8,108 nucleotides of DNA from Alphaproteobacteria bacterium (GTDB taxonomy: Bacteria > Pseudomonadota > Alphaproteobacteria > GCA-2731375), in contig JANQKO010000011.1 of NCBI GenBank assembly GCA_028281075.1, forward strand, positions 1 through 8,108, given 5' to 3'. A program made the translations under genes and the position numbers. A model generated the notes under the pieces. That model was not told where the DNA came from and ran no database searches. It saw nothing but the letters and a program-made list of their open reading frames with translations. Of this stretch, positions 1 through 7,827 are shown in pieces (the first letter of the stretch is position 1; each line of letters starts with the position of its first letter).

Positions 1-1182
1 TCGCCGATGCCGCTGTTCCTGGCGCTGGGCGACGTCGCCTGGGAAAACAGCATCGAGTTCCTGCTGATCGCCATTCCGCTGTTCGTGCTGATGGGCGAGA
101 TCCTGCTGCGCTCCGGCATCGCCGAGCGCATGTATGCCGCCATGGTGCAGTGGCTGTCCTGGCTGCCGGGCGGGCTCATGCATTCCAATATCGGCTCCTG
201 CGCGCTCTTCGCCGCCACGTCGGGCTCGTCGGTCGCCACGGCGGCCACCATCGGCACCGTCGCCCTGCCCGAGGTCGACAAGCACCGCTACAACGAGCGC
301 CTGTTCGTCGGCACGCTGGCCGCCGGCGGCACGCTCGGCATCCTGATCCCGCCGTCGATCAACCTGATCATCTACGGCCTGCTGACCGACACCTCGGTGC
401 CGCAGCTCTATCTCGCCGGCTTCCTGCCGGGCCTGCTGCTGGCGCTGCTGTTCATGGCCACGGTGATCGTCGCCTGCCTCGCCCGGCCTAGCTGGGGCGG
501 CACGCCGGTCGAGACGAGCTGGCGCAAGCGTATCGACAGCCTGCCGCACCTGCTGCCGCCGCTCGGCATCTTCCTGGTCGTGGTCGGCTCGATCTATGCC
601 GGCCTGGCGACGCCCACGGAAGCCGCTTCGCTCGGCGTCGTCGCCTCGTTGATCCTCGCCGCCGCCAACCGCTCGCTGAACTTGCAGATGCTGCGGCTTG
701 CCATCGAGGGCACCATGCGCACGACGGCCATGGTCATGCTGATCATCCTGGCGGCGATCTTCCTCAACTTCACGCTGGCCGCGGTCGGCCTGACCCAGGC
801 GCTCTCCGACTTCATCACCGGCCTCGGCCTGACGCCGTTCCAGACGCTGCTCGCGGTGATCGCCTTCTATCTCGTCCTCGGCTGCTTCATGGAGACGCTG
901 TCCATGCTGCTGACCACGACGCCCTTGATCGTGCCGATCGTCGTCGGTCTCGGCTACGATCCGGTCTGGTTCGGCATCCTGATGATGGTGATGCTGGAGA
1001 CGGCGCTGATCACGCCGCCCATCGGCGTCAACCTCTACGTCGTCCAGGGCGTGCGCGGCCGCGGCTCCATGAACGACGTCATCGTCGGCGCGCTGCCCTT
1101 CGTCGCCACCATGTTCGTGATGATCGTGCTGCTCGTGGCCTTCCCCGACATCGCGCTCTGGCTCCCCGGCCTGTTCTACTGA
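1..1182 (+). CDS. TRAP transporter large permease, DctM type (5' partial)
   Basis: This is the large membrane subunit of a tripartite ATP-independent periplasmic (TRAP) transporter, the ion-gradient-driven channel that takes organic acids handed over by a periplasmic binding protein. The frame is open to the left edge (Ser-Pro before the first Met at 7), so the true start lies outside; family members are about 425-440 residues, and about 393 codons are seen here, so roughly 35-50 N-terminal residues are missing. The protein is almost wholly hydrophobic, with many membrane segments. Family hallmarks are visible: the SGSSVATAATIG stretch near 223-264, GILIPPSINLIIYG near 337-378, and ITPPIGVNLYVVQGV near the C-terminus (about 1006-1050). 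The small subunit (DctQ) and binding protein (DctP) would be expected upstream. One base separates its stop from the next gene. The family call is firm; the substrate is unknown. Confidence 0.93.
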   Translation, partial: SPMPLFLALGDVAWENSIEFLLIAIPLFVLMGEILLRSGIAERMYAAMVQWLSWLPGGLMHSNIGSCALFAATSGSSVATAATIGTVALPEVDKHRYNERLFVGTLAAGGTLGILIPPSINLIIYGLLTDTSVPQLYLAGFLPGLLLALLFMATVIVACLARPSWGGTPVETSWRKRIDSLPHLLPPLGIFLVVVGSIYAGLATPTEAASLGVVASLILAAANRSLNLQMLRLAIEGTMRTTAMVMLIILAAIFLNFTLAAVGLTQALSDFITGLGLTPFQTLLAVIAFYLVLGCFMETLSMLLTTTPLIVPIVVGLGYDPVWFGILMMVMLETALITPPIGVNLYVVQGVRGRGSMNDVIVGALPFVATMFVMIVLLVAFPDIALWLPGLFY

Positions 1183-1183
1183 C

Positions 1184-2464
1184 GTGACGAAGATCCGGGC
1201 CCGACCGGGCGTGCTGCCCTGGCTGATCTGCTGTCTCGGCGCCGTCTATTTCGGCTACGGCTATTTCCTGCGCGTCGCGCCCAGCGTGATGATCGACCAG
1301 CTCATGCGCGACTTCGCCGTCAACGCGGCCATGCTGGGCAACCTCGCCGCCGCCTACTACTACATCTACGCTGCCATGCAGATCCCCTTCGGCATCGCCG
1401 TCGACAATATCGGCCCGCGCCGGGTGCTGATCGGCGCGGCACTGGTCTGCGCCACCGGCGCCACCATGTTCGCGGCGGCCGACACGCTGGCGCTCGCCTT
1501 CGCCGGCCGGCTGCTGATCGGCGCCGGCGCGGCGGCGGCCTGGGTCGGCACCATGCGCCTGACGACGATCTGGCTGCCGCCGGACCGCTTCGCCTTCATG
1601 GTCGGCCTCACCAACCTGATCGCCATGCATGGCGGGACGGCCGGCCAGGGCCCGCTGGCGCTGGTCATCGACGCCGTCGGCTGGCGCGCCGCCAGCTATG
1701 CCGCCGCCGCCGCCGGCTTCGCCATCGCGCTTGCCTTCTGGGCCACGCGCCGGCTCTCGCCCACGCCGGCGGCCGGCGCGGCCGCCGCCACGACCGGCGG
1801 CCGCGCACGCGTCGGCGTCCTGCCGGTGCTGAAATTGGCGCTCGGCCGCCGCGCCGCCTGGGCCATGGGCGCCTACGGCGCCACGGCCGCCGGCCCGACG
1901 CTCGCCATCGCCGTGCTCTGGGGCGTGCCGTTCGTGATGCAGGCCTATGGCCTCGGCCGGCCCGCCGCCGGCGCCTTCGCGTCGACGATCCTGATCGGCT
2001 GGGGCGTCGTCGGCCCCGCCGCCGGCTGGCTGTCGGACCGGCTCGGCCGGCGCAAGCCGCTGCTTTACGCCGGCCCGCTCCTCGGCCTCGTGGCCTGGCC
2101 GGTGCTGATCTACGTGCCCGGCCTGCCGGTGCCGCTGCTCTACCTGCTGGCCTTCGCCGCCGGCGGCAGCCTCAGCGGCTTCCTCGTCGGCTTCGCCGTC
2201 GCCAAGGAGTTCACCCCCAGCGCCGCCACCGGCACCATCACCAGCCTGCTGAACGCCAGCGTCATGCTCTCGATCGCCGTGCTGCAGGTCGTCATCGGCT
2301 ATATCCTCGACCTGAACTGGACCGGCGCCATCGAGAACGGCGTCCGGATCTACGACGCCGAGACCTATCGCCTCGGCTTCACCGCCATTCCCGTCCTGCT
2401 GCTCGCCGGCCTCGTCGCCGTCCGCTTCATCCCCGAAACCCACTGCCGCCAGATCGCCGACTGA
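1184..2464 (+). CDS. MFS transporter, GTG start
   Basis: Major facilitator superfamily secondary carrier, 426 residues, about 12 predicted membrane segments in two six-helix halves. The loop motif typical of MFS proteins appears in both halves: GIAVDNIGPRR at residues 70-80 and GWLSDRLGRRK at 281-291. A loop rich in Ala, Thr and Arg around residues 188-210 fits the central cytoplasmic linker. The N-terminus (FGYGYFLRVAPSVM, residues 23-36) resembles a group of uncharacterised proteobacterial MFS proteins related to organic-anion or sugar-acid carriers; that is recall, not a search. The start is GTG, one base after the TRAP permease stop, and no Shine-Dalgarno is evident, so translational coupling is likely. 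A second GTG at 1211 (codon 10) is an alternative start and would cost only nine polar residues. The substrate cannot be inferred. Confidence 0.9.
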   Translation: MTKIRARPGVLPWLICCLGAVYFGYGYFLRVAPSVMIDQLMRDFAVNAAMLGNLAAAYYYIYAAMQIPFGIAVDNIGPRRVLIGAALVCATGATMFAAADTLALAFAGRLLIGAGAAAAWVGTMRLTTIWLPPDRFAFMVGLTNLIAMHGGTAGQGPLALVIDAVGWRAASYAAAAAGFAIALAFWATRRLSPTPAAGAAAATTGGRARVGVLPVLKLALGRRAAWAMGAYGATAAGPTLAIAVLWGVPFVMQAYGLGRPAAGAFASTILIGWGVVGPAAGWLSDRLGRRKPLLYAGPLLGLVAWPVLIYVPGLPVPLLYLLAFAAGGSLSGFLVGFAVAKEFTPSAATGTITSLLNASVMLSIAVLQVVIGYILDLNWTGAIENGVRIYDAETYRLGFTAIPVLLLAGLVAVRFIPETHCRQIAD

Positions 2465-2542
2465 TCCCGAGGCCGCCGGACCTTCGACCTGCCGGCGCGG
2501 GCCGCCGTGCGGAATTCACCGGACGCCGCCCCTCTCCCAAGA

Positions 2543-2570
2543 CGTCATACCGGCGAAGGCCGGCATGACG
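2543..2570. repeat. Short palindromic intergenic repeat; possible bidirectional terminator
   Basis: Two 12-base arms (2543-2554, CGTCATACCGGC, and 2559-2570, GCCGGCATGACG) pair with one mismatch around a GAAG loop. On minus-strand RNA the mismatch becomes a G-U pair and the loop reads CUUC, so the hairpin is more stable in the transcript of the leftward gene. It lies between two convergent genes (stops at 2464 and 2623), where a terminator is expected, but no strong U-run follows on either strand. Its reverse translation gives the 'VMPAFAGMT' peptide known as an artefact of dispersed intergenic repeats in many proteobacteria. A related copy is at 7341-7370. Confidence 0.65.
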
Positions 2571-2622
2571 AAAGAGGCGAGGCACCGAATCACATCCCAC
2601 GGCAAGACGCGTCTCGAAGGGC

Positions 2623-3522
2623 TCACCCCTCCAGCCAGGGCTCGAGACCGGCGAGCGCGGTCCGCAACTGCCCTTCCGTCTCGTCCTCGATCGCGCCCAG
2701 CGGCGGCCGGGTCGGCCCGGCGCCGCGCCCGACCATGGCCAGCGCCCGCTTCAGCGGCGCCGGGTTCGGCTCGCGGAAGATCGCCCGGCAGAGCGGCATC
2801 AGCGCCTGCTGCAGCGTCCGGGCCCGCGTCAGGTCGCCCGCCTGAACGGCCGCGGCCAGCGCCACGTGCAACCGCGGCGTCAGGCAGGACCCGGAGACCA
2901 TGGCGCCCCGGCCGCCGACCGCCAGCGTCGGCAGGATCAGCTCGTCCAGCCCCTGCAGCACCGAGAACCCGGCCGGTGCCCGCCTTGCCAGCTCGGTCAC
3001 GGCGACCATGTCGCCGCCGGCCTCCTTGATGGCGACGATGCGCGGAATCGATTCGACCAGTTCCAGGATGAAGTCGACGTCCAGCCCGACGCCCGCCCGC
3101 GACGGCGTGTTGAACAGCACCAGCGGCAGGTCGACGGCGGCCGCCACCTCGCCCAGATGCCCGGCGATATGCCGCGGCGTCGCCATCACGAAATAGGGCG
3201 GCAGCAGCATCACCGCGTCCGCGCCCGCCGCCCTGGCGTGCCGGCCGGCGGCGATGATATCGGCCTGCGCGGCCGCCAGGCAGCCGACCACCACCTCGAT
3301 ACGGCCGTCCGCGGCCGCCACGACCGCGTCGATCGCCCGTCGGGTCTCGTCCGGCGCCAGCGCCAGCGGCTCGCCCGTGCCGCCCAGCGCGCAGACGCCC
3401 CTGACCCCGGCCGCGATCTGGAACCGCACGCTCTCGGCCAGCGCCCCGGTATCCAGGCCGCCGTCCGCCGCGAACGCCGTGACCAGCGCCGTATAGATCC
3501 CCTCGCCCGTGAACGTGCCCAT
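2623..3522 (-). CDS. DapA/NAL-family (dihydrodipicolinate synthase-like) aldolase or lyase
   Basis: A class I aldolase-fold (TIM barrel) enzyme of the dihydrodipicolinate synthase / N-acetylneuraminate lyase family, 299 residues, the usual length. The start at 3522 is chosen because GGGAGG sits just upstream and the sequence from MGTFTGEGIYTALVT matches the family N-terminus; a longer frame to 3642 would add 40 unlikely residues. Visible motifs are GGTGE at 47-51 (usually GTTGE or GSTGE), LPPYF at 107-111, the substrate-loop NTPSRAG at 138-144, and the Schiff-base lysine K166 in VAIKEAGGD. The tyrosine normally preceding the Asn-x-Pro motif (Y133 in E. coli DapA) is F137, codon TTC. That change and GGTGE argue against a housekeeping DapA and for a catabolic or divergent paralogue. 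It converges on the MFS gene and diverges from a VOC gene. The exact reaction is unknown. Confidence 0.92.
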   Translation of the reverse strand: MGTFTGEGIYTALVTAFAADGGLDTGALAESVRFQIAAGVRGVCALGGTGEPLALAPDETRRAIDAVVAAADGRIEVVVGCLAAAQADIIAAGRHARAAGADAVMLLPPYFVMATPRHIAGHLGEVAAAVDLPLVLFNTPSRAGVGLDVDFILELVESIPRIVAIKEAGGDMVAVTELARRAPAGFSVLQGLDELILPTLAVGGRGAMVSGSCLTPRLHVALAAAVQAGDLTRARTLQQALMPLCRAIFREPNPAPLKRALAMVGRGAGPTRPPLGAIEDETEGQLRTALAGLEPWLEG

Positions 3523-3548
3523 GCCGCCTCCCGCGATATCCGTCCCCT

Positions 3549-3565
3549 GCATGGTAGTACCATGC
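3549..3565. promoter_or_regulatory. Perfect 17-bp palindrome; candidate GntR/FadR-type operator
   Basis: GCATGGTAGTACCATGC is a perfect inverted repeat with 8-base arms around a single central G. Its core TGGTAGTACCA fits the TNGTNNNACNA pattern known for operators of the FadR/FCD branch of GntR regulators. It sits 27-43 bp upstream of the start of the minus-strand DapA-like gene, in or next to its promoter or leader, and just before the candidate promoter of the divergent VOC gene. A local regulator binding here could control both. The regulator is not encoded in the window. The palindrome is seen directly; the regulator family is inferred. Confidence 0.6.
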
Positions 3566-3571
3566 CGGCCT

Positions 3572-3599
3572 TTGCGAAGCCGTTTCCATCGGTGATAAA
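3572..3599 (+). promoter_or_regulatory. Weak candidate sigma-70-like promoter for the VOC gene
   Basis: TTGCGA (3572-3577) and GATAAA (3594-3599) are 16 bases apart, each matching four of six consensus positions, in an otherwise GC-rich divergent spacer. Transcription would start near 3607, about 55 bases before the VOC start codon. This is pattern matching only. Confidence 0.25.
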
Positions 3600-3662
3600 A
3601 CGCCACGGACCGGCGCCGGTTCCCGGTGATCGATCGCGGCACGGACCAGTTGGGGGAAGGAC

Positions 3663-4046
3663 ATGATCGGCTACGTCACGCTTGGCACCAACGACATCGA
3701 ACGGGCGCGCGGCTTCTACGATGCCCTGCTGGGCGAGATCGGCGCCAGGCGCATCCACGGCGCCGACTACATGACGGTCTGGGGCACCACGTCCCACCGG
3801 GGCACGCTGGGCGTCATCAAGCCGAACGACGGCAAGGCCGCGACCGTCGGCAACGGCACCATGGTCGCGATCCCGGTCGATCGGCCCGAGCTCGTCGGCC
3901 AGTTGCACGCCAAGGCGCTGTCGCTGGGCGGCACCGACGAAGGCGCCCCCGGCCCGCGCGGCCGGCGCCAGACCGAGTTCGCCTATTGCCGCGACCTCGA
4001 CGGCAACAAGCTCGCCTTCTTCTGCATGAAGCCGGAGTCCGATTGA
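3663..4046 (+). CDS. VOC-fold (glyoxalase/bleomycin-resistance-like) protein
   Basis: A 127-residue single-domain member of the vicinal oxygen chelate superfamily. The ATG at 3663 follows a good ribosome site (GGGGAAGGAC). The pattern is typical of VOC proteins: YVTLGTNDIERARGFYDALLG at residues 4-24, GNGTMVAI at 63-70, GGTDEGAPGPR at 89-99, and the C-terminal RDLDGNKLAFF at 110-120. It resembles a group of small VOC proteins of unknown function rather than glyoxalase I. The usual first metal ligand (a His in the opening strand) is Thr6, and the last one (a Glu after DPDGN-x) is Ala118, so metal-dependent chemistry in the classic manner is doubtful. It diverges from the DapA-like gene across a 140-bp spacer and is followed by the composite repeat. 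Fold call firm, function unknown. Confidence 0.88.
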   Translation: MIGYVTLGTNDIERARGFYDALLGEIGARRIHGADYMTVWGTTSHRGTLGVIKPNDGKAATVGNGTMVAIPVDRPELVGQLHAKALSLGGTDEGAPGPRGRRQTEFAYCRDLDGNKLAFFCMKPESD

Positions 4047-4080
4047 GAACGGCCAAACGGCGCGCCCGTCCGCCGGGATG

Positions 4081-4361
4081 TGGTGACCCGTTTTTCAGGT
4101 GAATTCACCGCCAAGGCCTTGCCACTTCCGCGACGCGATCCGGCCGGAAGACAAAGGTTCACCACAAAGGCGCAAAGGCGCAAAGAACAAAAAAACGACA
4201 TGAACCACAGAGGCACAGAGACGCAGAGAAACAAAAAGGGCGGGTTGGCGCGGAGCGCCTAAAAAACCAAGTTTGTTCTCTCTGTCTCTGTGCCTCCGTG
4301 GTTCATGTCCTTTCTGGTTCTTTGCGTCTTTTTGGTGAACCGCTTTTCAGGTGACGTCACC
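4081..4361. repeat. Composite intergenic repeat flanked by 29-bp direct repeats
   Basis: A 281-bp non-coding block bounded by two 29-base copies, 4081-4109 and 4333-4361, that match at 25 of 29 positions. Each copy ends in its own perfect 12-bp palindrome (GGTGAATTCACC at 4098-4109, GGTGACGTCACC at 4350-4361). The interior holds a long inverted repeat, listed separately, and the segment 4150-4345 is clearly richer in A/T than the coding sequence around it. It separates the VOC gene from the molybdenum hydroxylase operon. Open frames across it encode low-complexity artefacts, not proteins. It could be a non-autonomous mobile element or a dispersed repeat family; copy number elsewhere cannot be seen. 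Confidence 0.7.
4156..4341. repeat. Long inverted repeat of CACAAAGGCGCAAAG / CACAGAGGCACAGAG type
   Basis: The left arm (4156-4232) and right arm (4274-4341) are imperfect reverse complements that could form a stem of about 65 base pairs with a roughly 40-nt loop. The best-matched part is CATGAACCACAGAGGCACAG (from 4199) against the complement of 4288-4307. The left arm carries an extra copy of a short GGCGCAAA unit (near 4169-4184), which explains its greater length. From general knowledge, similar purine-rich 'accacagaggcacagag' blocks are dispersed between genes in many unrelated bacteria. Confidence 0.75.
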
Positions 4362-4589
4362 ATCGTCGCCCGTCTTCTCGTAGACCGTCACATGCATGCG
4401 GCTCTCGGCCGTGAACGGCGACCGGTCCCAGCCGCCCCGGCGCTCCAACCCGCCCCGCCCACTTGCCCGGCGCTTGCCGGCCTTGGCATCATCGGCGAGA
4501 ATTTCGGCACGAATTGCAATTGTTCCACCGGCGCACGTCCGCCACATGTAGGTGGCCGGCACCCTGGGCCGGCGGTCGGGAGGGTCGCC
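4362..4589. other. Leader region upstream of the molybdenum hydroxylase operon
   Basis: These 228 bases contain no gene with a convincing start on the plus strand. A short perfect palindrome AATTGCAATT (4512-4521) lies in the only AT-leaning part and a GCCAC/GTGGC inverted pair (4541-4545 and 4552-4556) lies just downstream; either could belong to the operon promoter region, but no convincing -35/-10 pair is visible. On the minus strand a 66-codon frame (4347-4547) has coding-like third positions in its second half and may be a gene remnant. Confidence 0.35.
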
Positions 4590-5050
4590 ATGATCAGGTT
4601 CACGCTGAACGGCCGGCTGGTCGAAACGGACCAGCCGCCGGACACCCCACTGCTGTGGCTGGTCCGGGACACGTTCAAGCTGAAGGGTTCGAAGTTCGGC
4701 TGCGGCGCCGGGCTCTGCGGCGCCTGCACCATGCATCTCGACGGCGCCGCCGTGCGCACCTGCATCCTGCCCATCGAGGATGTCGACGGCGCCGCGGTCA
4801 CGACCATCGAGGGCCTGGGCAGCCGCGCGGACCCGCACCCGCTGCAGGTCGCCTGGGTCGAGCATGCCGTGCCGCAATGCGGCTATTGCCAGTCCGGCCA
4901 GATCATGTCGGCGGCGGCCCTGCTCGCCGCCAACCCCGCGCCCAGCGACGACGACATCGACGCGCAGATGAGCGGCAATGTCTGCCGCTGCGGCACCTAT
5001 CCGCGCATCCGCCGGGCGATCCACGCCGCCGCCCGCAAGGGCCAAGGCGC

Positions 5051-5054
<4 letters not shown>
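4590..5054 (+). CDS. iorA: [2Fe-2S] small subunit of IorAB-type molybdenum hydroxylase
   Basis: A 154-residue electron-transfer subunit of the xanthine oxidase family, closest in layout to isoquinoline 1-oxidoreductase alpha and (2Fe-2S)-binding aldehyde oxidoreductase subunits. Residues 1-75 form the plant-ferredoxin-like domain with cluster ligands C38, C43, C46 and C58 (FGCGAGLCGACTMHLDG). Residues 80-150 form the helical domain binding the second cluster near the molybdenum cofactor, with C97 and C100 (QCGYCQSGQ) and C132 and C134 (NVCRCGTYPRIRRAI). All eight ligands are present. The ATG at 4590 is chosen because MIRFTLNGR is the canonical start and GGGAGG lies about 8 bases upstream; the frame is open further left but runs into the repeat. 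Its stop overlaps the next start by 4 nt (ATGA), so the two are co-translated. The symbol is by family resemblance; isoquinoline as substrate is not shown. Confidence 0.93.
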
Positions 5055-7285
<2,231 letters not shown>

Positions 7286-7340
7286 ACGCCCGCTGCAGGG
7301 AAGGAACCGGGAAGAAGCCGGCCAAGGCCCGTCCCCCTGT

Positions 7341-7370
7341 CGTCATACCGGCGCGGGCCGGTATCCATGG
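7341..7370. repeat. Short palindromic intergenic repeat (CGTCATACCGGC type)
   Basis: CGTCATACCGGC followed by a GCGG loop and GCCGGTAT, with ATACCGGC (7345-7352) pairing perfectly with GCCGGTAT (7357-7364), then CCATGG. The plus-strand translation reads VVIPARAGIHG, a peptide signature known from dispersed proteobacterial intergenic repeats. It shares its first 13 bases with the element at 2543-2570 but has a different right end. It lies 55 bp after the molybdenum hydroxylase stop and might act as a weak transcript-end stabiliser. Confidence 0.65.
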
Positions 7371-7509
7371 ACCTCAACGGCACGCGTCGCACGGGCCGGC
7401 ACCGCGAAGGCGCCCCAGCCTGGCACCCGACGACATGCGGCGGCACCAGATTGCGCCGCCCCATTGATTGAATGTCCACGGCTTGCGCGGTTTCGAACGC
7501 CGAAGCCTG

Positions 7510-7600
7510 TCCACCACCAAGGCGCCAAGCCACCAAGATCACGCGGAACGATCGGCGATCACACCGTCCGCCCTTGGGGTCTTGGCGTCTTGGCGGTGAA
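7510..7600. repeat. Inverted repeat of CACCAAGGCGCCAAG type
   Basis: The left arm 7510-7537 and right arm 7573-7600 pair at 23 of 28 positions around a 35-base loop. The arms are built from tandem 'ccaaggcgccaag' units and end in GTGAA, echoing the outer part of the composite repeat at 4081-4361 (which has GGTGAA and CACCGCCAAGG). It looks like a smaller relative of that element. It is non-coding. Confidence 0.6.
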
Positions 7601-7827
7601 CAAAACCGACCCCGCCACCTCCACCGACATCAACGAACAGCAATCACATAAGCGATCAAAGCAACGCCGGCCCCTTACCCCGTCATCGCCGGACATGTGC
7701 CAACACCCCTCACAGCCCCTGCCCCGAGGCACCGTCCTGGATCACCGCATCAACGCCCGGTAATGACAAGAGGCGGCATGGCCGGCACGATCCACCCCTC
7801 AGGCAACGGCATCGGCGGGAGCACCGA

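Larger units (their letters stand above)
7286..7827. other. 542-bp intergenic region with two repeat elements
   Basis: Apart from the hairpin repeat at 7341-7370 and the inverted element at 7510-7600, I see no gene here. Open frames crossing it are short, begin at poor start sites, and spell repeat-derived peptides. 7603-7800 is of lower GC content than the flanking genes, without recognisable motifs. The last bases (7811-7827) hold the ribosome site of the next gene. No strong terminator hairpin with a U-run follows the large-subunit stop. Confidence 0.6.

Noticed and set aside
1079..2443. Long minus-strand open frame (454 codons) across the MFS gene
   Set aside because: It is rich in Gly, Ala, Arg, Asp and Gln without domain pattern, as expected for the antisense of a GC-rich gene; the plus-strand MFS protein is clear.
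3523..3642. Longer start for the DapA-like gene at 3642
   Set aside because: The extra 40 residues are basic and unlike the family, would run through the palindrome, and the GGGAGG site favours 3522.
3983..4234. 83-codon minus-strand frame reading FLCVSVPLWFMSFF
   Set aside because: This hydrophobic peptide comes directly from the inverted repeat arm and is a known kind of spurious prediction; no start signal or domain supports it.
4156..4341. CRISPR array
   Set aside because: The repeated units are short, inverted rather than regularly spaced direct repeats, and there are no spacers of constant length.
4290..4589. N-terminal extension of the [2Fe-2S] subunit to 4290
   Set aside because: It translates the repeat and leader region; the family N-terminus and the ribosome site both point to ATG 4590.
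4463..5050. In-frame upstream extension of the large subunit
   Set aside because: It overlaps the small-subunit gene in another frame and gives an Arg-rich nonsense peptide; the Tat signal starts just after ATG 5051.
7464..7763. 99-codon plus-strand open frame
   Set aside because: It covers the second inverted repeat, has no ribosome site, and shows no domain-like pattern.
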